Assembly (NCBI RefSeq): GCF_937999985.1
Contig: NZ_CALLDG010000090.1
Span: 1 to 7,098, forward strand
Reading direction: 5' to 3'
From: an uncultured Corynebacterium sp.
Lineage (GTDB): Bacteria; Actinomycetota; Actinomycetes; Mycobacteriales; Mycobacteriaceae
DNA: 7,098 nucleotides
Made by a program: the position numbers and the translations under genes
Notes under the pieces: generated by a model
Told to the model about the DNA's origin: nothing
Database searches by the model: none
The model's input: only the letters and a program-made list of their open reading frames with translations
Shown here: positions 1 through 5,857 of the stretch, one piece after another
Layout: every line of letters begins with the position of its first letter
How positions within the stretch are numbered: position 1 is the first letter of the stretch

Positions 1-1030
1 AAATCTGCTGCGGGCGCAAGACGATGTGCTCGCGGTAGCGCTTCGCCTCATCGTTCATCTTTTTGGCGTACTCCGGGGACAGCGCGAAGGAGGTTGCGGA
101 GGCGACGGTCATCTTGCCGTTGTCGATGAGGTCCAGCATGCCGTCCTGGATCACCTCGGTGTAGGCCTGGATGTTCTCGAACTTGGAGTCCAGCAGGCCC
201 GCCATCACGGCATTCGGCACGTTGCCCACGCCGGACTGCATGATGTAGCCGTCGTAGGTCAGGCGACCAGCCTCGACCTCGCCCTCGAGGAGGTCCAGGA
301 AGTGCCCGGCGATCTTCTCGGAGATTTCGTCGGTCGGCTTGAACGGTGCATTGCGATCCTCGGCGTTGGTCTTCACCACGGCCACGACCTTGTTCTGGTC
401 TACCGGGATGTACGGCGTGCCGATGCGGTCGCCGGGGCGGTTGATCGGGATCGGGGTGCGGTTCGGCAGATCCTGGATCTTGTAGATGTCGTGCATGCCC
501 TCCAGGTCGAGGGACTGCCACTCGTTGATCTCGATAATGATCTTGCGGGCGGAGTTGAGGTACTCCACGTTGTTGCCGACTGCCGAGGACGGGATGATGT
601 TGCCCGCCTCGTCGATGCGTACGGCTTCCACGACAGCTACGTCCAGCTGCCCGAAGAAGCCTTCCTCGACCTGCTGGCCGAGGTGGGAGAGGTGGATGTC
701 CTGGTACTTGATTTCGCCCGCGTTGATCTTCTTACGCATCACCGGATCGGAGGCGTAGGGGGTGCGGTAGCGCACAGCATCAGCCTCGGCCAGCACGCCG
801 TCGCAGTCAGGTGCGGTGGAGGCGCCGGTGAAGAGGTCGATCTGGAAGTCTTCCCCGCGCTCGTGCAGCTCCTTAGCCTTCTCGGCGATGGCCGTCGGCA
901 GCGCCTTGGGGTAGCCCGCTCCCGTAAAGCCGGACATACCGATCTTGTCGCCGTGGTTAATGAACTGCGCCGCCTCGTCGGCGGACATGACCTTGGACCT
1001 ATAGAACTCGTTGGCGATGCGCTCAGACAT
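1..1030 (-). CDS. cat: Succinyl-CoA:acetate CoA-transferase / acetyl-CoA hydrolase family protein (partial, C-terminus outside window)
   Basis: Cytoplasmic class I CoA-transferase of the Cat1/AarC/Ach1 type, which moves CoA between acyl-CoA (succinyl-CoA, acetyl-CoA, possibly propionyl-CoA) and acetate. The frame is open from ATG at 1030 to the window edge: 343 residues are visible of about 500 usual for the family. Visible landmarks are the N-terminal glycine-rich segment GMSGFTGAGYPKALP (about 31-45), LSHLGQQVEEGFFG (114-127), QSGVGNVPNAV (265-275) and YTEVIQDGMLDLID (290-303). By analogy with AarC, whose catalytic residue is Glu294, the glutamate at about residue 292 should form the glutamyl-CoA thioester. 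The start is supported by a strong GGAGGAGG ribosome site about 5 nt upstream (about 1034-1041) and by family-like sequence beginning at once. The gene is divergent from the dus gene, and a GlxR-like box lies about 60 bp upstream. The acyl-CoA preference cannot be read from sequence. A long reading frame on the opposite strand is a high-GC shadow. Confidence 0.92.
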   Translation of the reverse strand, partial: MSERIANEFYRSKVMSADEAAQFINHGDKIGMSGFTGAGYPKALPTAIAEKAKELHERGEDFQIDLFTGASTAPDCDGVLAEADAVRYRTPYASDPVMRKKINAGEIKYQDIHLSHLGQQVEEGFFGQLDVAVVEAVRIDEAGNIIPSSAVGNNVEYLNSARKIIIEINEWQSLDLEGMHDIYKIQDLPNRTPIPINRPGDRIGTPYIPVDQNKVVAVVKTNAEDRNAPFKPTDEISEKIAGHFLDLLEGEVEAGRLTYDGYIMQSGVGNVPNAVMAGLLDSKFENIQAYTEVIQDGMLDLIDNGKMTVASATSFALSPEYAKKMNDEAKRYREHIVLRPQQI

Positions 1031-1090
1031 CGGTTCCTCCTCCATTACTGTGTAGCGGCTTCTCCGCTTCATTTCCTCAGCCTACATAAA

Positions 1091-1106
1091 TGTGACGTAG
1101 CTCGCC
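1091..1106. promoter_or_regulatory. GlxR/CRP-like binding site candidate
   Basis: The 16-mer TGTGACGTAGCTCGCC matches the corynebacterial GlxR consensus TGTGA-N2-TA-N2-TCACA at 10 of 12 defined positions; the left half-site and central TA are perfect and the right half is degenerate. It lies in the cat/dus divergent region, ending about 60 bp before the cat start, where a cAMP-responsive regulator could act on carbon and acetate metabolism. This is motif matching only; I did not test how often such matches occur by chance. Confidence 0.4.
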
Positions 1107-1122
1107 CTCACTCTCCAGCCTA

Positions 1123-1142
1123 TTGTTGAACAACCTTTGTTG
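1123..1142. repeat. TTGTT/AACAA inverted-repeat cluster in divergent promoter region
   Basis: Three alternating half-sites are packed into 20 bp: TTGTT at 1123-1127, AACAA at 1129-1133 and TTGTT at 1137-1141, with 1-nt and 3-nt spacers. Each neighbouring pair forms an inverted repeat. The element sits between cat and dusB and has the look of a transcription-factor operator. I do not recognise it as the site of a named regulator. Confidence 0.35.
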
Positions 1143-1174
1143 CTAGTTTGGCTTCTTTTTTGGACGCCCTTTGG

Positions 1175-1180
1175 TATTCT
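1175..1180 (+). promoter_or_regulatory. Possible -10 element for dusB (TATTCT)
   Basis: TATTCT fits the loose actinobacterial -10 pattern TANNNT. It ends 12 nt before GTG 1193 and 18 nt before ATG 1199, and no Shine-Dalgarno sequence stands before either codon, so a leaderless or very short-leader transcript is plausible. A -35 element is not clear; TTGGCT at 1148-1153 is 21 nt away, which is too far. Weak call. Confidence 0.3.
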
Positions 1181-1198
1181 CCCTACCCCAGTGTGACA

Positions 1199-2452
1199 AT
1201 GGTGCCCGTGACTACATCGACCGCAACCCCCACCTCCACCACGCCGCAGGACTCAACTACCCCAGCTGATTCGCCTGGCGAAGCGCCCCAGTCCAACCAG
1301 CGGTTCCAGAGCCTGAAAATCGGCAAGATGCAGCTCGACTCCCCCGTCGTGCTCGCTCCGATGGCAGGCGTGACCAACGTGGCCTTCCGCAGTCTGTGCC
1401 GCGAGCAGGAGCGCGAACGCATGGGCTCCGTCGCCGGACTGTACGTCTGCGAAATGGTGACGGCTCGCGCGCTGGTCGAACGCAATCCGAAAACCTTACA
1501 CATGACGACCTTCGCGCCAGATGAGGATCCCCGGAGCCTGCAGCTGTACACCACCGACCCGGAGTACACCTACAAGGCAGCGAAGATGATCGTCGACGAG
1601 AACCTCGCCGATCACATCGACATGAATTTCGGCTGCCCCGTGCCCAAGGTCACCCGCCGAGGAGGCGGCTCCGCCCTGCCTTACAAGCGCAGGCTCTTCG
1701 GCAAGATCGTAGCTGCCGCGGTTAAGGCCACGGAAGGCACGGACATTCCGGTGACCGTGAAGATGCGCGTGGGAATCGACGATCAGCATCACACGCACCT
1801 GGATGCCGGCCGCATCGCGGTGGAGGAGGGTGCGGCCGCCGTGGCTCTGCATGGCCGTACCGCAGCACAGCGCTACTCCGGCCACGCGGATTGGAACGAG
1901 ATCGCGCGCCTCAAGCAGCACCTGGCCCACACCGGTATCCCCGTGCTGGGCAACGGTGACATCTTTAAGGCCACGGATGCCCGCGCCATGATGGAGCAGA
2001 CTGGCTGCGACGGCGTGGTCGTGGGGCGCGGCTGCCTGGGCCGCCCGTGGCTCTTCGCAGAGCTCTCCGCCGAGCTGCGGGGCCTGCCGATCCCCAGCGA
2101 ACCCACCCTGGGCGAGGTAGCGCGCATCATCCTGCGCCACGCGGAACTGTTGGCCGCCCACGACGGCGAGCAGAAGGCCTGCCGTGACCTACGCAAGCAC
2201 ATGACGTGGTACCTGCGCGGCTTCCCCGCCGGCGGGGAACTGCGCCGCAGCCTGTCCCGGGTGAGCAGCCTGGACGAGCTGAAGTCTGCGCTCGCCGACG
2301 TGTGGGACTCCCCCGCCCTGGCCGAGGATGCCGACGGCGCCCGCGGCCGTCAGGGATCCCCGGCGAAGGTAGCTCTGCCGGAGGGCTGGCTGGATGACCC
2401 GGAAGACGAAACTGTCCCGGACGGCGCCGACATCGAAAACAGCGGTGGTTAA
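1199..2452 (+). CDS. dusB: tRNA-dihydrouridine synthase, DusB family
   Basis: FMN- and NADPH-dependent enzyme that reduces specific uridines in tRNA to dihydrouridine. With ATG 1199 the product is 417 residues. Landmarks in order: the start of the TIM barrel with the FMN-binding APMAGVTN (53-60), CEMVTARAL (about 84-92), MNFGCPVPKV with the catalytic Cys at 146, VKMRVG (about 187-192), HGRT (218-221), GNGDI (251-255) and GRGCLGRPW in the phosphate-binding end of the barrel (about 276-284). A C-terminal helical domain follows, with RKHMTWYLRGFPAGGELR matching DusB proteins. The first 35-40 residues are a Thr/Ser/Pro/Gln-rich, probably disordered extension. The tail is acidic. The start is uncertain: the frame is open further upstream (TTG 1148, GTG 1193) and no ribosome site is visible. 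Usual family length is about 320-390, so this is slightly long. Confidence 0.9.
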   Translation: MVPVTTSTATPTSTTPQDSTTPADSPGEAPQSNQRFQSLKIGKMQLDSPVVLAPMAGVTNVAFRSLCREQERERMGSVAGLYVCEMVTARALVERNPKTLHMTTFAPDEDPRSLQLYTTDPEYTYKAAKMIVDENLADHIDMNFGCPVPKVTRRGGGSALPYKRRLFGKIVAAAVKATEGTDIPVTVKMRVGIDDQHHTHLDAGRIAVEEGAAAVALHGRTAAQRYSGHADWNEIARLKQHLAHTGIPVLGNGDIFKATDARAMMEQTGCDGVVVGRGCLGRPWLFAELSAELRGLPIPSEPTLGEVARIILRHAELLAAHDGEQKACRDLRKHMTWYLRGFPAGGELRRSLSRVSSLDELKSALADVWDSPALAEDADGARGRQGSPAKVALPEGWLDDPEDETVPDGADIENSGG

Positions 2453-2460
2453 TAGTTTTT

Positions 2461-2537
2461 GGGGCTATAGGTTTTTCGGCGCTATAAGCCGGGGCTAATA
2501 TTCAGCGCCACCGAGCCCCAGAGACTATAGTTTTTTC
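2461..2537 (+). repeat. Imperfect direct repeat, 60 bp apart, upstream of phoU
   Basis: Positions 2461-2477 and 2521-2537 match at 14 of 17 positions; both carry CTATAG followed by a T-run and C. A related shorter piece, ATAG plus five T, occurs at 2452-2460. The downstream copy coincides with the likely phoU -10 element. The upstream copy could be a second weak -10, a duplicated operator or a relic of promoter duplication. Confidence 0.5.
2478..2519 (+). terminator. Possible hairpin/terminator after dusB, overlapping the phoU promoter region
   Basis: GGGGCT (2491-2496) can pair with AGCCCC (2514-2519), and an alternative pairing joins GGCGCT (2478-2483) with AGCGCC (2504-2509); the two are mutually competing. 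A six-T run follows at 2531-2536, 11 nt after the first stem. The stems are only 6 bp and the T-run is not adjacent, so this is at best a weak terminator for dusB, or a regulatory fold. Confidence 0.3.
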
Positions 2538-2540
2538 ACA
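2526..2540 (+). promoter_or_regulatory. phoU promoter -10 (TATAGT) with leaderless start
   Basis: TATAGT at 2526-2531 is close to the ideal -10 hexamer and lies 8 nt before the phoU ATG at 2540. Transcription would therefore be expected to begin at or within a base or two of the A of the start codon. The intervening bases TTTTTTCAC contain no ribosome site. The -35 region is not conserved, which is common in actinobacteria. Leaderless mRNAs are well established in corynebacteria and mycobacteria. Confidence 0.6.
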
Positions 2541-3280
2541 TGCGTAGGGTGTTCCGAAACCAACTCCGGGAATTCAAGTACGACATTTCGCTCATGGCGG
2601 ATTTCGTGCGCACTGCACTCAATTCCGCTACCCGTTCTCTGCTGGAAACCGACTTGGATCTTGCCGAAAAGGTCCTTAGCAGCTTGGATACACTCGAGGA
2701 TCTGCGCGGGACCGCAGTTAAGGATGCCTTCCAGCTACTGGCCTTGGAAGCGCCCGTGGCGCGGGATTTGCGCATCGTCGTTGCAGGCCAGCATATTGTC
2801 GAGGATTTCACCCGCATGGGCGCACTTGCGGTGCATGTGGCGAAGGTGGCGCGGCGGCGTCACCCAGAAAATGCTGTACCCGCGACCGTCCGCCCCTATA
2901 TCGAAGAGATGGCTCGGCAGTGCGACAACTCGGCGGCGAAGATCCAGACCTTGCTGCGCGAGCTTGACGTAAACACTGCCCTCGAGCTCGTCGAAGACGA
3001 TGACGCAGTCGATGACATCCACCGCCACATCTTCCAGCTCACCACCCAGCGCGAATGGCCGCACACAGTGCGCGAGGCCGTGGATGTCACGCTGCTGTCA
3101 CGCTACCTCGAGCGCTACTCTGACCACGCCGTGGAGATCGCCAACCGAATCGTCTTCATCATTACCGGCCTCACGCCGGACGAGTACCACCGAAAGCAAG
3201 AGGACGAAGAGCTGCAGCAGCGCTTCCGCAAGCAGTTCGACGAGATGCGCTACCGCTACGACACGAACCTGGATTACTAG
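2540..3280 (+). CDS. phoU: Phosphate signalling protein PhoU (PhoY-like)
   Basis: Cytoplasmic all-helical regulator that links the Pst transporter to the phosphate two-component system and damps the response when phosphate is ample. The product is 246 residues with the usual two three-helix repeats. Repeat 1 carries APVARDLRIVVAGQHIVEDFTRMGALAVHVAKVARRRHP (split over about 71-109); repeat 2 carries DVTLLSRYLERYSDHAVEIANRIVFIITG (about 182-210). Repeat 2 keeps the metal-cluster type ERYSDHA motif (191-197), while in repeat 1 the canonical ERIGD is TRMGA (91-95), as I recall for mycobacterial PhoY proteins. The last 36 residues are a highly charged tail. ATG 2540 is chosen because it opens the conserved MRRVFRNQL start and lies just downstream of a -10 element. 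Unlike the pstSCAB-phoU order of Escherichia coli, the gene is on the opposite strand and converges on the pst cluster. Confidence 0.95.
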   Translation: MRRVFRNQLREFKYDISLMADFVRTALNSATRSLLETDLDLAEKVLSSLDTLEDLRGTAVKDAFQLLALEAPVARDLRIVVAGQHIVEDFTRMGALAVHVAKVARRRHPENAVPATVRPYIEEMARQCDNSAAKIQTLLRELDVNTALELVEDDDAVDDIHRHIFQLTTQREWPHTVREAVDVTLLSRYLERYSDHAVEIANRIVFIITGLTPDEYHRKQEDEELQQRFRKQFDEMRYRYDTNLDY

Positions 3281-3290
3281 CCGCCTGCAG

Positions 3291-3330
3291 GGCGCAACCA
3301 GGCGCAGCCGGGCACAGCCAGGCGCAGGCC
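3291..3330. repeat. Four tandem copies of a 10-bp unit in the phoU/kinase convergent gap
   Basis: Four consecutive 10-mers read GGCGCAACCA, GGCGCAGCCG, GGCACAGCCA and GGCGCAGGCC, with consensus GGCGCAGCCA and one or two changes per copy. They fill most of the 58-bp space between the phoU stop (3280) and the kinase stop (3339). A 4-bp GC hairpin (CGCC-TGCAG-GGCG, 3282-3294) overlaps the first copy. No T-run is present on either strand, so a standard intrinsic terminator is not visible. Confidence 0.75.
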
Positions 3331-3338
3331 GTGGTTAT

Positions 3339-3890
3339 CTAGCGCGCGTACGCCTTCTTGGCGAACATGGCGGCGTTCAGCGCATCGTCGAGCAGCTGCT
3401 CCGGGGTGCGGCTAACGTCCAGCTGGATGCCCTTCTCCCCCGGCGTGAGACGCTGCAGATCCTCCAGCTGCGCGGTCAACAGCTCGCGCGGCATGTCCGC
3501 CTCTCCCACGCGGTTCTTCATGCGCTCCGCGAGCACATCCTCGGTTCCGTACAGGTGCACGTAGAACACGGTCGCGTTCTCGCCCACGTCGTTCAGGATC
3601 TCACGGTGGTCGATGCGCAACGCGGTGCAGGCGGTGACGGTGTTGTTGCCCTGGGCGGCCTCGTCCGCAATCCAGTCGCGCACGATCCCTAGCCACTTAC
3701 GGCGCCCGGCCTCTGGCGGAAGCTTGCCGTCCTGCAGGATCTCCAGCGCCCCTTCGGGGTGCAGGTCGTCGGCTTCCTGCAGCTGCCAGCCGGTCTTCTC
3801 GGCCAGGGCGCGCGCCAGTGTGGTCTTGCCGCTGCCGCTCACCCCCATCACGACGACGTGGAGGGTTGCCGGAGTCTCTTGGCTAGACAT
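3339..3890 (-). CDS. gntK: Gluconokinase-like P-loop carbohydrate kinase
   Basis: Probable cytoplasmic kinase, best matched to the GntK family, which phosphorylates gluconate to 6-phosphogluconate. The product is 183 residues, normal for the family (about 160-180). Visible motifs are Walker A GVSGSGKT (16-23), ADDLHPEGALEILQDGKLPPE (split over 40-60) in place of GDxLHPxxNxxKMxxGxPLxDxDR, RKWL (64-67), ACTALRIDHREIL (87-99, versus CSALKRxYRDxLR), VFYVHLYGTEDVLAERMKNR (split over 108-127) and LLTAQLEDLQ (137-146, versus LLxSQFxxLE). Several usually constant residues differ, so substrate identity is less certain than the fold. The start at 3890 is supported by AAAGGAG 5 nt upstream (about 3895-3901); the longer frame back to 4007 would run through the terminator. 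The upstream terminator suggests separate transcription from pst. Alternative: another small-molecule kinase of the same fold. Confidence 0.8.
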   Translation of the reverse strand: MSSQETPATLHVVVMGVSGSGKTTLARALAEKTGWQLQEADDLHPEGALEILQDGKLPPEAGRRKWLGIVRDWIADEAAQGNNTVTACTALRIDHREILNDVGENATVFYVHLYGTEDVLAERMKNRVGEADMPRELLTAQLEDLQRLTPGEKGIQLDVSRTPEQLLDDALNAAMFAKKAYAR

Positions 3891-3960
3891 GTGGCTCCTT
3901 TCTTCTTTGCGGTGCCCGTTACTGCCTTCCAGTATGCCCATTATTTTTATTATTGACGCC

Positions 3961-3995
3961 AAAAGCGGGGTTCCAGCGCTAACCGGAACCCCGCT
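3961..3995 (-). terminator. Intrinsic terminator of the pst operon
   Basis: A perfect 11-bp stem, AGCGGGGTTCC (3964-3974) with GGAACCCCGCT (3985-3995), encloses a 10-nt loop. Read on the minus strand it ends in four T (3964-3961), after which the sequence becomes AT-rich. It lies 82 nt past the pstB stop and 71 nt before the kinase start, so it most likely ends pst transcription. Confidence 0.8.
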
Positions 3996-4076
3996 AGTGG
4001 GTGGCAAGCTCAGCGGGAGCCTGCCGAAGACACTTTTTCTAAGATCCTGTACCCGCGTGGTACGCAGATAGGAGCT

Positions 4077-4853
4077 TTATCCGAAGCGACCGGAGATGTA
4101 GTCCTCGGTCTCCTTCTTCGACGGGTTTTCGAAGATCTGCTTAGTCGGGCCAACCTCGACCAGCTTGCCGGGCTTGCCGGTTGCCTCCAGGGAGTAGAAG
4201 GCGGTCTGATCGGACACACGGGCTGCCTGCTGCATGTTGTGCGTCACGATAACGATGGTGAACTCTTCCTTCAGCTCGTGGATCAGGTCCTCCACCGCCA
4301 GGGTGGAGATCGGGTCCAGTGCGGAGCAGGGCTCGTCCATCAGCAGAACTTCCGGCTCAACCGCGATGGCGCGGGCGATGCACAGGCGCTGCTGCTGACC
4401 ACCGGACAGGCCGCCACCCGGCTTGTCCAGACGGTCCTTAACTTCGTCCCACAGGTTGGAGCCACGCAGCGCGCGCTCTGCAACCTCGCGGAGCTTCTTC
4501 TTGTTCTTCTCGCCGGACAGCTTTAGGCCAGCCACTACGTTCTCTTCGATGGACATCGTCGGGAACGGGTTTGCCTTCTGGAAGACCATACCGATGGTGT
4601 TGCGGACAGCCACCGGGTCGATCTTCGGGCCGTAAATGTTTTCACCGTCAAGCAGGATCTCGCCATCGACGTAGGCGCCGGGGATAACCTCGTGCATACG
4701 GTTCAGGGTGCGCAGCACGGTGGACTTACCGCAGCCGGACGGGCCGATGAAGGCGGTCACTGCCTTCGGCGGGATGTGCAGGTTGACGTCCTGTACGGCG
4801 TGGAAGTCGCCGTAGTAGATGTTGACGTCGTTGAGGTCTAGGCGCTTAGCCAT
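4077..4853 (-). CDS. pstB: Phosphate ABC transporter ATP-binding protein PstB
   Basis: ATPase of the high-affinity phosphate importer, a homodimer on the cytoplasmic face of PstC/PstA. The product is 258 residues, the usual family length. All ABC signatures are present: Walker A GPSGCGKST (37-45), Q-loop Q92 in MVFQKANPFP, signature LSGGQQQR (149-156), Walker B LLMDEP (170-175), D-loop SALD (177-180) and switch His205 in VTHNM. The opening LDLNDVNIYYGDFHAVQDV (split over 5-23) and NRMHEVIPGAYVDGEI (51-66) are typical of PstB rather than other ABC ATPases. ATG 4853 follows a CTAGGAGA ribosome site. A 71-nt gap separates it from pstA, and it is the last gene of the operon before the terminator at 3961-3995. 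Confidence 0.97.
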   Translation of the reverse strand: MAKRLDLNDVNIYYGDFHAVQDVNLHIPPKAVTAFIGPSGCGKSTVLRTLNRMHEVIPGAYVDGEILLDGENIYGPKIDPVAVRNTIGMVFQKANPFPTMSIEENVVAGLKLSGEKNKKKLREVAERALRGSNLWDEVKDRLDKPGGGLSGGQQQRLCIARAIAVEPEVLLMDEPCSALDPISTLAVEDLIHELKEEFTIVIVTHNMQQAARVSDQTAFYSLEATGKPGKLVEVGPTKQIFENPSKKETEDYISGRFG

Positions 4854-4924
4854 TGTGTTGTTCTCCTAGGAAAGGCTTTGTTTGGGTTTTCGGTCCCAGT
4901 GGGCCTAAGGCGATAGGTTCAGCC

Positions 4925-5845
4925 TTAGACCTTCACCGAGTAGCGCTTCGAGATCAGGCGGGCGCCAATCATCAGGATCGCCACGAGCAGCACCAGGGTC
5001 AGTGCGGAGCCCCACAGGCGCTCCAGCACGAACTCGTTACTGCCTGCGCCATACAGGTCAACCATGTACAGCGGCAGGGACTGCTGACCACCTTCGAACG
5101 GGTTCCAGTTGATCTTGGTGGTGGAGCCAACCAGGATCAGCACCGGCGCGGACTCGCCCATTACGCGGGCGACGGCCAGCATGATGCCGGTGACGATGCC
5201 GGACAGCGCGGTGGGGAGGACGATCTTCACGATGGTCTTCCACTTCGGCACACCCAGTGCATAGGAGGCCTCACGCAGATCCATCGGAACCACGCGCAGC
5301 ATCTCTTCCGCGTTACGCACGATGATCGGAACCATCAGCAGAACCAGCGCAAGCGACACTGCGAAGCCGGAACGTTCGAAGCCGAACATGGTGATCCACA
5401 TTGCGTAGACGAACAGGGCGGCGACGATGGAGGGAACACCGGTCAGAATGTCGACCATGAAGGTCGTGATGCGACCGAGGAGTCCGCCGCGGGAGTACTC
5501 CACCAGGTAGATAGCGGTGAACACGCCGATCGGGATAGAGAGGGCGGAGGTAACCAGAACCTGCATCAAGGTACCGATGATGGCGTGGACTGCACCACCA
5601 CCGGCCTTGTTACGCGGCTGGCCGACCATGTCGTACATCCACCAGTCGGGGTTAAGAATCGCAGGCAGGCCTTCACTGAGGACCTTAATCAAGACCCAGA
5701 GCAGTGGGACCAGAGCCAGCGCCATGGCGAAGTAGATGATGACGGTGGCGAACTTGTCGACCGCCTTGCGCTTACCGGAAATCTGGGTAAACAGCTCGGA
5801 GGACGAAGAGGACTTCTTCTTATCTACAGTTGCTGCATCTGTCAT
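4925..5845 (-). CDS. pstA: Phosphate ABC transporter permease PstA
   Basis: Inner-membrane subunit forming half of the phosphate channel with PstC. The product is 306 residues. A polar N-terminal stretch contains Lys and five consecutive Ser (about 9-16), followed by about six hydrophobic segments (approximately 31-56, 85-113, 126-150, 160-178, 212-238, 277-298). The cytoplasmic EAA loop that docks on PstB is EASYALGVPKWKTIVKIVLP (192-211), followed by the family-typical VARVMGESAPV (225-235). ATG 5845 is preceded by TAGGAGAAG, in which the ribosome site overlaps the pstC stop codon; only 12 nt separate the two genes, which points to translational coupling. The C-terminus is ISKRYSVKV. Confidence 0.96.
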   Translation of the reverse strand: MTDAATVDKKKSSSSSELFTQISGKRKAVDKFATVIIYFAMALALVPLLWVLIKVLSEGLPAILNPDWWMYDMVGQPRNKAGGGAVHAIIGTLMQVLVTSALSIPIGVFTAIYLVEYSRGGLLGRITTFMVDILTGVPSIVAALFVYAMWITMFGFERSGFAVSLALVLLMVPIIVRNAEEMLRVVPMDLREASYALGVPKWKTIVKIVLPTALSGIVTGIMLAVARVMGESAPVLILVGSTTKINWNPFEGGQQSLPLYMVDLYGAGSNEFVLERLWGSALTLVLLVAILMIGARLISKRYSVKV

Positions 5846-5857
5846 TGTTCTCTTCTC

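Noticed and set aside
26..1129. Long plus-strand open frame opposite the CoA-transferase gene
   Set aside because: Its translation is Val/Leu/Asp/Gly/His-rich with no family motif, and it is the antisense shadow of a clear CoA-transferase frame with a strong ribosome site.
1496..2161. Minus-strand open frame within dusB
   Set aside because: No ribosome site or domain; dusB has intact catalytic motifs across the same stretch.
3000..3692. Plus-strand frame running from phoU into the kinase gene
   Set aside because: It spans two convergent real genes and the repeat array, and the Ser/Thr/Arg-rich translation is typical of a frame-shifted GC-rich gene.
3891..4007. Upstream extension of the kinase gene to ATG 4007
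   Set aside because: It would add 39 residues encoded partly by the terminator hairpin; ATG 3890 has a good ribosome site and directly precedes the P-loop strand.
4049..4063. GTACC-CGCGT-GGTAC mini-hairpin after pstB
   Set aside because: The stem is only 5 bp and no T-run follows on the minus strand; the 11-bp hairpin at 3964-3995 is a far better terminator.
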